Source: an uncultured Eubacteriales bacterium (lineage in GTDB: Bacteria; Bacillota; Clostridia; Oscillospirales; Oscillospiraceae). From it: a stretch of DNA of 34,622 nt. Positions 1 through 8,343 of the stretch are shown here, piece after piece (within the stretch, counting starts at the first letter, position 1; each line of letters begins with the position of its first letter). Under the pieces are notes generated by a model. It was given only the letters and a program-made list of their open reading frames with translations, ran no database searches and was not told the origin of the DNA. The stretch spans positions 1 to 34,622 of the forward strand of contig URKW01000007.1 in assembly GCA_900548615.1 (NCBI GenBank), in the 5' to 3' direction. The position numbers and the translations under genes were made by a program.

Positions 1-198
1 GGCGGAGTACTCCTCGTTGATCTGGGAGAGCTCCTTCTCACCGTCGATATAGGGCTGATAGATGGTCTCTATCCGGCCGCCGCCGGAGTTGCCGCAGCCA
101 TTGCAGCCATCGCAGCTTCCGCCGCAGGCGCTCAGCGCACGGCGAACGATCTCCTCCCGCTCCTGACGGGTGGTGTCGCGGATCAACAAAGACCGCAT
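1..198 (-). CDS. Cys-rich conserved hypothetical protein (partial)
   Basis: An open frame starts at an ATG at 198, behind a good AGGAGG ribosome site (about 7 bases away), and runs off the left edge after 66 codons. The N-terminus is basic and polar. A cluster of four cysteines follows within the stretch CGGSCDGCNGCG, then a Gly-rich linker and an acidic segment with IYQPYIDGEKEL. The cysteine spacing would suit metal or Fe-S binding, but I recognise no characterised family. It starts 15 bases after the spoIVB stop on the same strand, so it may be co-transcribed with spoIVB. The missing C-terminus limits interpretation. Confidence 0.6.
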   Translation of the reverse strand, partial: MRSLLIRDTTRQEREEIVRRALSACGGSCDGCNGCGNSGGGRIETIYQPYIDGEKELSQINEEYSA

Positions 199-213
199 GT
201 CACATTCCTCCTG

Positions 214-1197
214 TCACCCTGCCATTTTCAGCATATTTTCCATAAAAATACCATAGCCCCGCGCCGGATCGTCAATGAGCACATGGGTCACAGCCCCCAC
301 GAATTTGCCGTTTTGCAGAATGGGACTGCCGCTCATGCCCTGCACGATACCGCCGGTGGCGGCCAGCAGCTGGGGATCCGTCACCTTCAGCATCAGGTTC
401 CGGGTATCGTGGTCGCTGCCGTACAGCCGCAGGATCTCCACCTGATACTCTCTCGTGTCGCTGCCGTTGACGGTGGCCAGTATGGTGGCCGGGCCGCATT
501 TGACCTCCCAGGCCGCCGCCACAGGGATGGCCTGGGTCTCGTCAATGAACCCGGCGTCCGCCACCTTGCCGAAGATGCCGCCGTTGGTGTTGGCCGTCAG
601 GGTGCCCACGTCACGCTGCACGGTGAAGTCACCCCGCAGCTCGCCCGGCTCGCCCTTCAGGCCCTTTTTCACCGCCTTGACCGTGGTTTCCATGATGGAG
701 CCGCTGCTGAGACTCATCAGCTGCGCCGTATCCATGTCCGTGATGCCGTGGCCCAGCGCGCCGTAGCTGGCGGTCTGAGGGTCGTAATAGGTCAGCGTAC
801 CGATGCCCGCCATGCTGTCCCGGATCCACGCGCCCAGACGGTAAACGCCGTCACTTCCGCACTGGGGCGTGTCGGTAAAGGTCACGAGCCGCTCTCCCCG
901 CCGCACCTGCATGGATACCGGCATGCTGCCGTTTTTTTGCAGCAGCGCCTGTAATTGCTCGGTGGACTGCACGCGGGTGTCGTTGACCTTCAACAGAAGG
1001 TCGCCCACCTTCAGGGTATCGCTGCCCTCCAGCGACACCACCAGCGCGCCGTCAGCGAACAGCTTGATGCCCACCGCTTTTCCCAACGGGATCAATGTGC
1101 GCTCTCCTTCCGCCGCCCACGCGGGAGTGATAAGGGAAAACGCCAGCAGACAGGAAAACAGAAAGGATAGCCATCGTTTTTTTCGCGTCTCATACAA
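214..1197 (-). CDS. spoIVB: SpoIVB peptidase (stage IV sporulation protein B)
   Basis: This is a forespore serine peptidase of family S55. In Bacillus it is secreted into the space between the forespore membranes, where it starts pro-sigma-K processing by cleaving SpoIVFA. The sequence shows a basic N-terminus and hydrophobic signal segment ending in AWA. A PDZ-like domain follows (residues about 40-105, with KVGDLLLKVNDTRV), then the S55 peptidase domain. The catalytic histidine motif is GALGHGITD and the catalytic serine motif is GMSGSPIL. At about 327 residues it is shorter than the 426-residue B. subtilis protein. I chose a TTG start at 1197 because AAAGG lies 8 bases upstream. A GTG at 1206 is possible but sits directly on that Shine-Dalgarno. 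Its presence indicates a spore former. Confidence 0.9.
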   Translation of the reverse strand: MYETRKKRWLSFLFSCLLAFSLITPAWAAEGERTLIPLGKAVGIKLFADGALVVSLEGSDTLKVGDLLLKVNDTRVQSTEQLQALLQKNGSMPVSMQVRRGERLVTFTDTPQCGSDGVYRLGAWIRDSMAGIGTLTYYDPQTASYGALGHGITDMDTAQLMSLSSGSIMETTVKAVKKGLKGEPGELRGDFTVQRDVGTLTANTNGGIFGKVADAGFIDETQAIPVAAAWEVKCGPATILATVNGSDTREYQVEILRLYGSDHDTRNLMLKVTDPQLLAATGGIVQGMSGSPILQNGKFVGAVTHVLIDDPARGYGIFMENMLKMAG

Positions 1198-1366
1198 ATC
1201 GATCACCCTTTCACAGCACGGCGCAAACCGCGCCGCGCCAGATCTGTCACCGGTGACTGCGTTATTTTTTGCGAAAGCCGTCGCAATATGCCCGTTAAAA
1301 ACAGGCAGCGGCGGCAATGAAAAAAATGGCATTTTTTGTCAGCGTGTGCGTCAAAGAAAAAGCAAA

Positions 1367-1395
1367 TTGACAAAATAACCGCCCATCAGTATAAT
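1367..1395 (+). promoter_or_regulatory. Consensus sigma-A promoter for the SPT-like/SDR operon
   Basis: TTGACA (1367-1372) and TATAAT (1390-1395) are both perfect consensus hexamers, separated by exactly 17 bases. The start codon of the aminoacyl-transferase gene is 45 bases downstream, with AGGAGG at about 1432-1437. This predicts strong housekeeping transcription of the two-gene operon. Confidence 0.85.
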
Positions 1396-1440
1396 GAGAG
1401 CATACATAATGCGAATTATTACATGCCACAAGGAGGCACA

Positions 1441-2631
1441 ATGGATATTTTTGAAAAATGCTATGCCCCGACGCTGGCCAGCGAGCTGAAGGAAAAGGGC
1501 GTGTACCCCTATTTCCACGCTTTGCAGTCCCGTCAGGATACCGAGGTCATCATGGAAGGCAAACGCCGCATCATGCTGGGCTCCAACAACTATCTGGGCC
1601 TGACCATCCACCCCGAGATCATCGAGGCCGGCGTGAAGGCGCTGGAGAAGTACGGCACCGGCTGCTCCGGCTCCCGGTTCCTCAACGGCACGCTGGAGCT
1701 GCATCTGGAGCTGGAGGCGGAGCTGGCCAGATTCCTGCGGAAGGACGGCGTGGTCACCTTCGGCACCGGCTTCCAGTCCAACGTGGGCATCATCTCCGCG
1801 TTGGTGGATCGCCACGACTACGTGATCTGCGACAAGGAGAACCACGCCAGCATCTACGCCGGCTGCCAGATGAGCTACGGCAAGATGCTGCGCTACCGCC
1901 ACAGCGATATGGCGGAGCTGGAGCGCATTCTGCAGAAGATCGACGGCAAAAACGGCGTGCTAATCGTCACCGACGGCGTGTTCTCCATGGGCGGCGATAT
2001 CGCCAAGCTGCCGGAGATCTGCGCCCTGGCCAAGAAGTACGGCGCGCGGGTCATGGTGGATGACGCCCACGGTCTGGGTGTACTGGGCGAGGGTGGTCGC
2101 GGCACCGCCAGCTATTTTGGCCTTGAGGATCAGGTGGACGTCTACATGGGCACCTTTTCCAAGTCGCTGGCGTCGCTGGGCGGCTACATGGCGGCCTCTG
2201 CCGAGGTGGCGGAGTTCGTGCGCCACGCATCCCGTCCCTTCATCTTCTCTGCCTCCATCCCGCCTGCCAACTGCGCCACGGCGCTGGCGGCCTTACGGCA
2301 TCTGGAGGCCCATCCGGAGTTGCCGAAGCGGCTGCGGGATCTGAGCCTGTACGCCCGCAAGGGCTTTACGGAGCGGGGTGTCAAGATTCGGGAGAGTGCG
2401 CTGGAAGCGCCTACTCCCATCATTCCCCTGTATACTTACGAGACCTACTGGACGCTGGAAGCAGCGGCGGAAATTTACGACCGCGGCGTGTACGTGAACC
2501 CCACCTTACCTCCCGCCACGCCGGAGGGTGAAGCCCTGCTGCGCACCAGCTACATGGCCACCCACACGGAAGCGCTGCTGGACGAGGCCATGGACATCAT
2601 TTCCGACGTGATGGTGAAGCGCCATGAGTAA
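1441..2631 (+). CDS. Alpha-oxoamine synthase, serine palmitoyltransferase-like
   Basis: This is a PLP-dependent, fold-type I enzyme that condenses an amino acid with an acyl thioester and releases CO2 (family of BioF, Kbl, HemA and Spt). Visible features are YGTGCSGSRFLNGT (71-84), the PLP-stacking histidine in ENHAS (His135), DDAHGLG (208-214), and the Schiff-base lysine in TFSKSLASLGG (Lys241). The length (396) is typical. The wording of these motifs, and the N-terminal VYPYFHALQSRQDTEV, look closer to bacterial serine palmitoyltransferases than to BioF or Kbl as I remember them. The next gene overlaps by 8 bases and encodes a reductase that could act on a 3-keto product. Sphingoid-base synthesis is therefore an inference. 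Glycine C-acetyltransferase or 7-keto-8-aminopelargonate synthase are the alternatives. No bio or threonine genes lie nearby. Confidence 0.75.
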   Translation: MDIFEKCYAPTLASELKEKGVYPYFHALQSRQDTEVIMEGKRRIMLGSNNYLGLTIHPEIIEAGVKALEKYGTGCSGSRFLNGTLELHLELEAELARFLRKDGVVTFGTGFQSNVGIISALVDRHDYVICDKENHASIYAGCQMSYGKMLRYRHSDMAELERILQKIDGKNGVLIVTDGVFSMGGDIAKLPEICALAKKYGARVMVDDAHGLGVLGEGGRGTASYFGLEDQVDVYMGTFSKSLASLGGYMAASAEVAEFVRHASRPFIFSASIPPANCATALAALRHLEAHPELPKRLRDLSLYARKGFTERGVKIRESALEAPTPIIPLYTYETYWTLEAAAEIYDRGVYVNPTLPPATPEGEALLRTSYMATHTEALLDEAMDIISDVMVKRHE

Positions 2632-3421
2632 GAAGGTCGCCATCGTCACCGGAGGTACCTCCGGTATCGGCCGGGCCACGGCGCTGGCCTTGCAGGAGCA
2701 CGGCTATACCGTTTACGAACTGAGCCGCCGCGCCGAGGGCATGCCGGATATCCGCCACATCGTGGCGGATATCACCAAGGAAGAAACGCTTCAGGCCGCC
2801 GTGGAGCAGGTGCTGGCGGTGGCGGGCCGCCTTGATCTGGTGGTGAACAACGCGGGCTTCGGCATCTCCGGCGCCATCGAGTTCACCGACACGCAGGAGA
2901 CTCAGCGGCTGTTTGACACCCTGTTTTTTGGCATGGTGCGGATGAACCGCTGCGTGATCCCCCTCATGCGGCAGCAGGGTCGCGGCCGCATCGTCAACAT
3001 CAGCAGCGTGGCCGCTCCCGTGCCCATTCCCTTTCAGGCGTACTACAGCGCCGGAAAGGCCGCCATCAACGCCTATACCATGGCGCTGGCCAACGAGCTG
3101 CGGCCCTTCGGCGTCACCGTCTGCGCCGTGATGCCCGGCGATATCAAGACCGGCTTCACCGCCGCCCGGCATAAGATCATTGACGGCGACGATATCTATC
3201 AGGGCCGCATCGGCCGCTCCGTCCAGCGGATGGAGCACGACGAGCAGACCGGCATGGATCCCGCCAAGGTGGGCCGCTACGTCGCCGCCGTGGCCAGCCG
3301 GGAGGGCAGTCATCACCCCCTGTATGCCACCCGCATCGACTATAAATTCTTCGTATTTCTGACGAAGGTGCTCCCCGCACGGTTCCTGAACTGGCTGATC
3401 TACCAGCTGTACGGGAAATAA
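2624..3421 (+). CDS. Short-chain dehydrogenase/reductase
   Basis: This is a classical SDR of 265 residues with an N-terminal Rossmann fold. The cofactor motif TGGTSGIG (9-16) is followed by NNAG and a serine in VNISSV. The catalytic YxxxK is YSAGK. A C-terminal extension ends in a hydrophobic/aromatic stretch (FLTKVLPARFLNWLIYQLYGK) that could sit on a membrane, as in reductases acting on lipid substrates. The ATG overlaps the end of the upstream synthase gene by 8 bases, so the two are translationally coupled. Together they resemble a condensation-then-keto-reduction pair such as 3-ketosphinganine synthesis. The substrate is not shown by the sequence. The operon ends at a strong terminator just downstream. 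Confidence 0.8.
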   Translation: MSKKVAIVTGGTSGIGRATALALQEHGYTVYELSRRAEGMPDIRHIVADITKEETLQAAVEQVLAVAGRLDLVVNNAGFGISGAIEFTDTQETQRLFDTLFFGMVRMNRCVIPLMRQQGRGRIVNISSVAAPVPIPFQAYYSAGKAAINAYTMALANELRPFGVTVCAVMPGDIKTGFTAARHKIIDGDDIYQGRIGRSVQRMEHDEQTGMDPAKVGRYVAAVASREGSHHPLYATRIDYKFFVFLTKVLPARFLNWLIYQLYGK

Positions 3422-3433
3422 GAATCACATAGT

Positions 3434-3463
3434 AAAAAATCACCCCGTACGGGGTGATTTTTT
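3434..3463. terminator. Bidirectional intrinsic terminator
   Basis: A perfect palindrome (AAAAAATCACCCC, a GTAC centre, then its complement) gives a strong stem with an A-tract on one side and a T-tract on the other. It lies between the SDR (plus strand) and proC (minus strand), which converge here, and can terminate both. Confidence 0.9.
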
Positions 3464-3499
3464 ACTATTAAATAGTTATTTACTTTTGAAAAACCGGCA

Positions 3500-4300
3500 T
3501 TACCCTAGTTCTTTCGTCCGCTCATAGGCGGCGATGACGGCATTCATGGCGGCGGCCCGGAAGCCCCGCTCCTCCAATGCCCGAACACCCGCAATGGTGG
3601 TGCCGCCGGGAGAGCACACTGCGTTCTTCAATGCCCCGGTGTGTTCATCGGAGGCCAGCGCCAGCTTAGCCATGCCCAGCAGCATCTGGGCGGCGTAGCG
3701 CTGCGCCTTGGCGCGGGGCAGACCGGCATACACCGCGCCGTCCGCCAGACCCTCCAGAAACAGGCAGGCAAACGCGCCGCCGCAGCCTGCCACGGCGCTT
3801 CCCACGTCCATCAGCTTCTCGTCCAGCTCCTCCAGCAGGCCGGAGCAGTGCAGCAGGGAGACAAAGCCCTCCCGCTGGGCCTCCGTCACGTTGTCGGAGC
3901 AGCAGTACATGGTGACGCCCTCCCCCACTGCCACGGCGGTGTTGGGCATGATGCGGATGACGGGATAGTCGCCGCCCGCCATCTCCCGGATACGCTGGAC
4001 GGTCAGCCCCGCCGCCATGCTCAGCAGCACAAAGGGCGTGGTGCGCTCCTTCAGCGCCGGCGCGATCTCGGCCAGCATATCCGCCATCATCTGGGGCTTC
4101 ACACCCAGCAGGATGTAGTCGCACCCCCGGGCAACGGTCAGGTTATCCGCCACCGACGCGCCGATCTCATCCGCCAGACGGGCGGCCTTTTCCGGCGTCC
4201 GGTTGGCCAGTACGATGCTGCTGCGCACCTCCACCGCCTTGGCGGCGGCACGGGCCAGCGCTCCGCCCATATTCCCCGTTCCAATGAATCCGTAGGTCAT
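3500..4300 (-). CDS. proC: Pyrroline-5-carboxylate reductase
   Basis: This enzyme reduces 1-pyrroline-5-carboxylate to L-proline with NAD(P)H, the last step of proline synthesis, in the cytosol. The N-terminal dinucleotide motif is FIGTGNMGGA. Further on are LGVKPQ and RIMPNTA. The C-terminal family signature is SPGGTTIAGVRALEERGFR, and the length (266) is typical. A notable variation is GCGGAF where many homologues have GSGPAY. AGGAGGG precedes the ATG. It is the last gene of a minus-strand run (foldase, tcdA, DUF554, proC), 43 bases after the DUF554 gene. Confidence 0.95.
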   Translation of the reverse strand: MTYGFIGTGNMGGALARAAAKAVEVRSSIVLANRTPEKAARLADEIGASVADNLTVARGCDYILLGVKPQMMADMLAEIAPALKERTTPFVLLSMAAGLTVQRIREMAGGDYPVIRIMPNTAVAVGEGVTMYCCSDNVTEAQREGFVSLLHCSGLLEELDEKLMDVGSAVAGCGGAFACLFLEGLADGAVYAGLPRAKAQRYAAQMLLGMAKLALASDEHTGALKNAVCSPGGTTIAGVRALEERGFRAAAMNAVIAAYERTKELG

Positions 4301-4343
4301 AAAAGTCCCTCCTTTTTATAAGTAAATAATTGTTTCGTAAGTC

Positions 4344-5021
4344 TTAACCCATAAAACGGCACAGCAGAATGGGCAGCAGGATCGCCGGAACCATGTTTAG
4401 TATCCGCAGCTTGGTCGCGCCCAGCAGGTTCAGGCTGATGCCCACGATCAGCAGCGAGCCCACGAAAGTGATCTCATTGACCACCGCCTCGCCCAGATAG
4501 GGCGCCACCACCGAAGCCAGCAGGGCGATGGAGCCCTCCACCACGAACACCGTTATGCCGGACAGCGCCACGCCCAGTCCCATGGTGGAAGCAAACACGA
4601 TGGACGCCACGCCGTCGATGACCGACTTGGAAAACAGCAGGCTGTGCTGGTGCTGCAACCCGCTCTCCAGCGGCCCCATCACCGCCAGCGCACCCACGGC
4701 AAACACCAGCGATCCGGTGACGAACCCCTCGGTAACGCGGCTGCCGGAGAACCGCTTTTGCAGTTTCTCTCCCAGCTTATTGACAGCGGAGTCGATATCC
4801 AGCAGCTCCCCGATCAGCGTGCCCACCACCATGGAGATAATGGGGATCAGGGCGTTGTTGCTTTTCAGCAGCCCCGGCACGGCGATGCCAATGGTCATCA
4901 GCGACAGCGCCGCCATCACGGAAGTCCGCAGCCGCTCCGGCAGCAGCTTCCCCACAAACATGCCGACAAGGCCGCCCACCACGACGGCCCCGCCGTTGAC
5001 GACAGAACCCAGTAAGATCAT
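4344..5021 (-). CDS. DUF554 family membrane protein
   Basis: A 225-residue, very hydrophobic protein with about six to seven membrane segments and glycine-rich helices. It begins MILLGSVVNGGAVVVGGLVG, as in the DUF554 (YdfK-like) family of putative transporters of unknown substrate. The start at 5021 follows a GGAGG site. Its ATG overlaps the tcdA stop as ATGA, so translation is coupled. A longer upstream reading of this frame would only add a Gly-rich piece that overlaps tcdA. Confidence 0.85.
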   Translation of the reverse strand: MILLGSVVNGGAVVVGGLVGMFVGKLLPERLRTSVMAALSLMTIGIAVPGLLKSNNALIPIISMVVGTLIGELLDIDSAVNKLGEKLQKRFSGSRVTEGFVTGSLVFAVGALAVMGPLESGLQHQHSLLFSKSVIDGVASIVFASTMGLGVALSGITVFVVEGSIALLASVVAPYLGEAVVNEITFVGSLLIVGISLNLLGATKLRILNMVPAILLPILLCRFMG

Positions 5022-5746
5022 GGGATCAGCCCTCCTCCGTTCAAAAGATCCTGCACCACCGTGCCCGCCATCAGCAGTCCCGCCACCGGCGGCACCCACG
5101 ACACGCTGGCCGGAACACTGCGCCGTCCCGGCGGCGGCGTTTCCAGCTGCTGGGTCTGGCCCGGCTGTTCGGGGCTGAACGCCACCTTCAGGTGGTGGAT
5201 GCCCCGTCCCCGCAGCTCCTTGCGCATGACGCGTGCCAGCGGACAGGCGGAGGTCTTGGCAATATCGGTGATGGTCAGCAGCTCCGGCTGCAATTTATTG
5301 CCGGTGCCCAGCGCCGTCAGAATCGGGATACGGCGCTCTCTGGCCTGCTGGATCAGATCCAGCTTGCAGCTGACCAGATCGATGGCGTCCACGATGTAGT
5401 CATATTGGGCGGCAAAGAACTCCTCCCGGTGGGCGGCGTCGTAGATGCCCACGATGGGATGCACCACCGTGTCCGGGCAGATATCCCGGCATCGGGCGGC
5501 AGCAGCCTCCGCCTTAGGCTGTCCCACGGTAGAGTGCAGCGCGTAGAGCTGGCGATTGATGTTGGTGACAGACACGGTGTCGCCGTCAATCAGCGTCAGC
5601 TCACCCACGCCTGCCCGGCACAGGGCCTCCACCACATAGCTGCCCACTCCGCCAAGGCCGAACACCGCCACGTGGCTGCGGCGCAGCCTGTCCAGCGCGT
5701 CGCCCCCCAGAATCATTTCCGTCCTCAAAAATTCTTCGTTTCTCAT
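5018..5746 (-). CDS. tcdA: tRNA threonylcarbamoyladenosine dehydratase (TcdA/ThiF family)
   Basis: This E1-like ATP-dependent enzyme cyclises t6A37 of ANN-decoding tRNAs to ct6A. The adenylation fold is visible in VAVFGLGGVGSYVVEAL, then LIDGDTVSVTNINRQ, and the DAIDLVSCK region. The C-terminus has the conserved SVSWVPPVAGLLMAG stretch. The chosen ATG (5746) gives the usual family start, RNEEFLRTEMILGGDALDRL, and 242 residues. No strong Shine-Dalgarno precedes it, and TATACT lies only about 9 bases upstream, so the leader may be very short. A more upstream start is less likely. Confidence 0.88.
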   Translation of the reverse strand: MRNEEFLRTEMILGGDALDRLRRSHVAVFGLGGVGSYVVEALCRAGVGELTLIDGDTVSVTNINRQLYALHSTVGQPKAEAAAARCRDICPDTVVHPIVGIYDAAHREEFFAAQYDYIVDAIDLVSCKLDLIQQARERRIPILTALGTGNKLQPELLTITDIAKTSACPLARVMRKELRGRGIHHLKVAFSPEQPGQTQQLETPPPGRRSVPASVSWVPPVAGLLMAGTVVQDLLNGGGLIP

Positions 5747-5765
5747 TTTACATGTAGTATAAGCG

Positions 5766-5795
5766 GCAAAGGACCGGCCTGCGCCGATCCTTTGC
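5766..5795 (-). terminator. Hairpin after the foldase gene
   Basis: A 13-bp stem (GCAAAGGACCGGC with one mismatch to its partner) lies 21 bases past the foldase stop. It has no clear U-tract, so it may slow or partly terminate transcription or protect the 3' end. Confidence 0.5.
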
Positions 5796-5815
5796 AATGG
5801 TTGTTGGTGATTCTC

Positions 5816-7387
5816 TTAATAACCGACGTACTGCATGCCGGAGCCCTCGGTCACGGCGTCCGTGGTGCCGTTCTCGGCCAGCCACGCCGTGTAGGCATCG
5901 TTCTTCAGCGTATTGGTGGCCTGCACCTTCCAGTAGGGATCGCCGAAGCTGTCCAGATACATCACGTGGCTGCCGTAGCTGGTGTCGATCACACCGGCGT
6001 CACCCACCTTGCGGCCATCGGCAAAGCACCAGTCCAGGAACTCCGGAATGAAGTTGGTGGTCTTGCTGATGCCCTCGTACAGGCCGCCGTTGGAGGCGCT
6101 TCCGGCATCACCGGACAGTTCACCGGCCATCTGAGCGAACAGCTCGGCGGTAGCGCCGCCGTCCTGCCACTCCTTCAGTGCCTTCTCGGCATCGTTGTGG
6201 GCGCTCTCCTTTATATCGGCCACGTCGGCCTCATAGGTCTCGGAGGTGCTGTCCAGAGCAGAGGTGTCCGCCTCGAAGAGAATGTGGCGGGCATTGACCA
6301 CCTGATAGTCCTGACGGGCACGGCTGTGGAACAGCACGAAATAGATGTTGCTGTCGGTATTGACAGTGCCGGTCTCACCCTCGGTGCGGCTGGCATCAAA
6401 CACCCAGTTCATCATATCGGTATCGGCATAGGTGCCTTCTTCCTGATGGGTGTAGCTGGCGATATCCTCATAGCTGGCGGCAATGTCCTCCAGCGTCTCG
6501 CCGGCGGCGTAACGCTCGGCGGCATCAGCGGCGGCATCCTCGGCAGCCTTCTTGGCGGCGGCCTGCTCCTCATCGGTGGGGTCAACAGTGTTGCCGTCGG
6601 CGTCCGTGGTGCTGTCAGCGGTGGCCTTGAAGGAGATATACTCGTAATCCGCCGTGTCGAAGCTGTTCTTGTCCGCCTCGTAACAGGCCTCCAGCTCAGC
6701 GTCGGTATAGGTCAGGCTGTCCAGATACTGCTCCTGATAGTGGGTGGCCAGCGCGTCCATCTCGCACAGCTCCTTGAAGATGCTCTCCGTCATGTTGGAG
6801 CCATACGCCCGCTTCAGATAGGAAGCGAAGGTCATGCCGTTCTGCTTGGCATAGGCGGTGATGGTGTCGATATTGGACTGCATCTCCTCCTGCATGTGGT
6901 CATCAAAGGTCATGCCCTCGGCCTTGGCCTTTTCGCTCATCAGGTAGATGCGGGTCAGGTTGCTCTTGGCAGTATCCTTCAGATACTGATCCCAGGTGAT
7001 ATCCTCCTCGGCGTCGATCTGCAGCAGCATCTTGGCCATGGCGTTCATGGTCTGATCCTTCATGGATTTGCTGGTGTCGATACCCATGTAGCTGCTGTAG
7101 TTGGAGCTGGCCACGCTGTTCAGGGTGGCGTGGTAGAAGTAATCCACCTCAGTGGCGGTAAAGTCCTTTCCGTCCACCGTCAGCGCGACGGCGCTGCGCT
7201 GGAAGATGCCGGAATTATACAGCAACACCACAGCGGCCACGATCACGAACAGGACGGCCACGCCGCCGTAGATCAGCTTATTCTTCTTGCGCTCGGCCGC
7301 TTCCTTCTGCTGCCGTTCGACGCGAGGATCTACATGGCCCTGAGCGGCCAGCTCCTGGCGGTTTTTCTTTTCTCTGGATGCACTCAT
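5816..7387 (-). CDS. Membrane-anchored parvulin-type peptidyl-prolyl isomerase (PrsA/SurA-like)
   Basis: A 523-residue extracytoplasmic foldase. A charged cytoplasmic N-terminus (residues 1-36) precedes a single membrane anchor (about 38-58, LIYGGVAVLFVIVAAVVLLY). Next is a long helical SurA_N-like chaperone region (about 70-230). A low-complexity Asp/Ala-rich insert contains TDADGNTVDPTDEEQAAA. Then comes a rotamase region with VNARHILFEA and GDAGSASNGGLYEGI, and GSHVMYLDSFG near the end. Unlike B. subtilis PrsA it has no lipobox and is held by a transmembrane helix. It should fold secreted proteins. It has its own promoter. Confidence 0.85.
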   Translation of the reverse strand: MSASREKKNRQELAAQGHVDPRVERQQKEAAERKKNKLIYGGVAVLFVIVAAVVLLYNSGIFQRSAVALTVDGKDFTATEVDYFYHATLNSVASSNYSSYMGIDTSKSMKDQTMNAMAKMLLQIDAEEDITWDQYLKDTAKSNLTRIYLMSEKAKAEGMTFDDHMQEEMQSNIDTITAYAKQNGMTFASYLKRAYGSNMTESIFKELCEMDALATHYQEQYLDSLTYTDAELEACYEADKNSFDTADYEYISFKATADSTTDADGNTVDPTDEEQAAAKKAAEDAAADAAERYAAGETLEDIAASYEDIASYTHQEEGTYADTDMMNWVFDASRTEGETGTVNTDSNIYFVLFHSRARQDYQVVNARHILFEADTSALDSTSETYEADVADIKESAHNDAEKALKEWQDGGATAELFAQMAGELSGDAGSASNGGLYEGISKTTNFIPEFLDWCFADGRKVGDAGVIDTSYGSHVMYLDSFGDPYWKVQATNTLKNDAYTAWLAENGTTDAVTEGSGMQYVGY

Positions 7388-7447
7388 TTGTTTTCAGTCC
7401 TCTCAAGTGATAGGCACAATACGCCCTTGGTCGTAAAATACCTGACT

Positions 7448-7476
7448 ATTATACCGTAGTTTTATCAAATGTGCAA
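7448..7476 (-). promoter_or_regulatory. Sigma-A promoter of the foldase gene
   Basis: On the minus strand, TTGCAC (7471-7476) and TATAAT (7448-7453) are separated by 17 bases, about 60 bases upstream of the foldase ATG. Confidence 0.8.
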
Positions 7477-7529
7477 GTATTATATTTTGGGAAACGTAAA
7501 CAGATAAAATTCCACATCAAATCCTCTAC

Positions 7530-7558
7530 TTGACATTTCCCCCGTTTTTTGAGATAAT
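7530..7558 (+). promoter_or_regulatory. Sigma-A promoter of the HTH membrane regulator
   Basis: TTGACA (7530-7535) and GATAAT (7553-7558), spacer 17, sit 34 bases before the HTH gene start. With the foldase promoter it forms a divergent control region. Confidence 0.8.
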
Positions 7559-7592
7559 AAGGGGAGGAACTTTCGGCAGAAGGAAGGCAATT

Positions 7593-8183
7593 ATGGACGA
7601 ACGCAAGGCCACCATCGCCAGCAACCTCATCAAGCTGCGGCTGGCCGCTGGCATGACGCAGGCGGAGTTGGGCGAAAAACTGAATTACTCCGACAAGTCC
7701 ATTTCCAAATGGGAGCGGGGCGACGTGACCACCGACGTGTTCGTGCTGATGCAGATCGCCGAGATCTTCGGCGTGGACGTGGACTATCTGCTGAAGCCCC
7801 ACAACGAGATCGAGCCGGTCATCTACGGCAAACCGGACCGCAGCACCTACACCACGGACATGATCACGCTGGTGGCGATCCTGGGCATCTGGACGCTGGC
7901 GCTGTTCGTGTTCATCATTCTGTGGATCTGCGGCATGGTGGTGTGGCAGGTGTTCGTGTACGCCGTGCCGGTTTCCCTGATCACGCTGCTGGTGCTGCGC
8001 TCGGTGTGGCAGGAGGGCCGGGGCAACCGCTTCATCATCGCGGCGCTGGTGCTCAGCGTCATCGCCACGGTGTATCTGACGTTCCTTGCGCGAAATTTGT
8101 GGCAGCTGTGGCTGCTGGCCATCCCCTCGCTGCTGCTGGTGTTTCTGGGGGCGCGTATCTACAGAAGCGCCCACAAGCGTTGA
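7593..8183 (+). CDS. XRE-family HTH protein with membrane domain
   Basis: A 196-residue protein with an N-terminal Cro/C1-type helix-turn-helix (residues about 8-62). The HTH is MTQAELGEKLNYSDKSISKW, followed by the common VFVLMQIAEIFGVDVDYLL ending. After a short linker come about four transmembrane helices (residues 85-190). The design suggests a membrane-tethered repressor or sensor, and its target is unknown. The start at 7593 is set by AAGGAAGG just upstream and by the promoter at 7530-7558. It is a single gene between divergent and downstream units. Confidence 0.8.
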   Translation: MDERKATIASNLIKLRLAAGMTQAELGEKLNYSDKSISKWERGDVTTDVFVLMQIAEIFGVDVDYLLKPHNEIEPVIYGKPDRSTYTTDMITLVAILGIWTLALFVFIILWICGMVVWQVFVYAVPVSLITLLVLRSVWQEGRGNRFIIAALVLSVIATVYLTFLARNLWQLWLLAIPSLLLVFLGARIYRSAHKR

Positions 8184-8262
8184 AAATACAGCACTCTACT
8201 GGAAGTAGAGCCGTCTCTATTCCGGCGATTTTATTGATAGAGTCCCTTCCCCATGCGGTAGG

Positions 8263-8291
8263 TTGGCTTTTCCGCCGCCGTCCTGTATACT
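8263..8291 (+). promoter_or_regulatory. Sigma-A promoter of the DegV gene
   Basis: TTGGCT (8263-8268) and TATACT (8286-8291) with a 17-base spacer lie about 52 bases before the DegV ATG. Confidence 0.7.
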
Positions 8292-8343
8292 AGATTGTGC
8301 CCTATGGGTATAACGCTAAAAAACAAGACCGGAGGAAACCACT

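Noticed and set aside
1441..2631. Naming the synthase bioF or kbl
   Set aside because: No biotin or threonine genes are nearby, and the motif wording is nearer to serine palmitoyltransferase, so no symbol was given.
5192..7459. Long plus-strand open frame opposite tcdA and the foldase gene
   Set aside because: Antisense shadow of two recognised genes, without a ribosome site or any motif.
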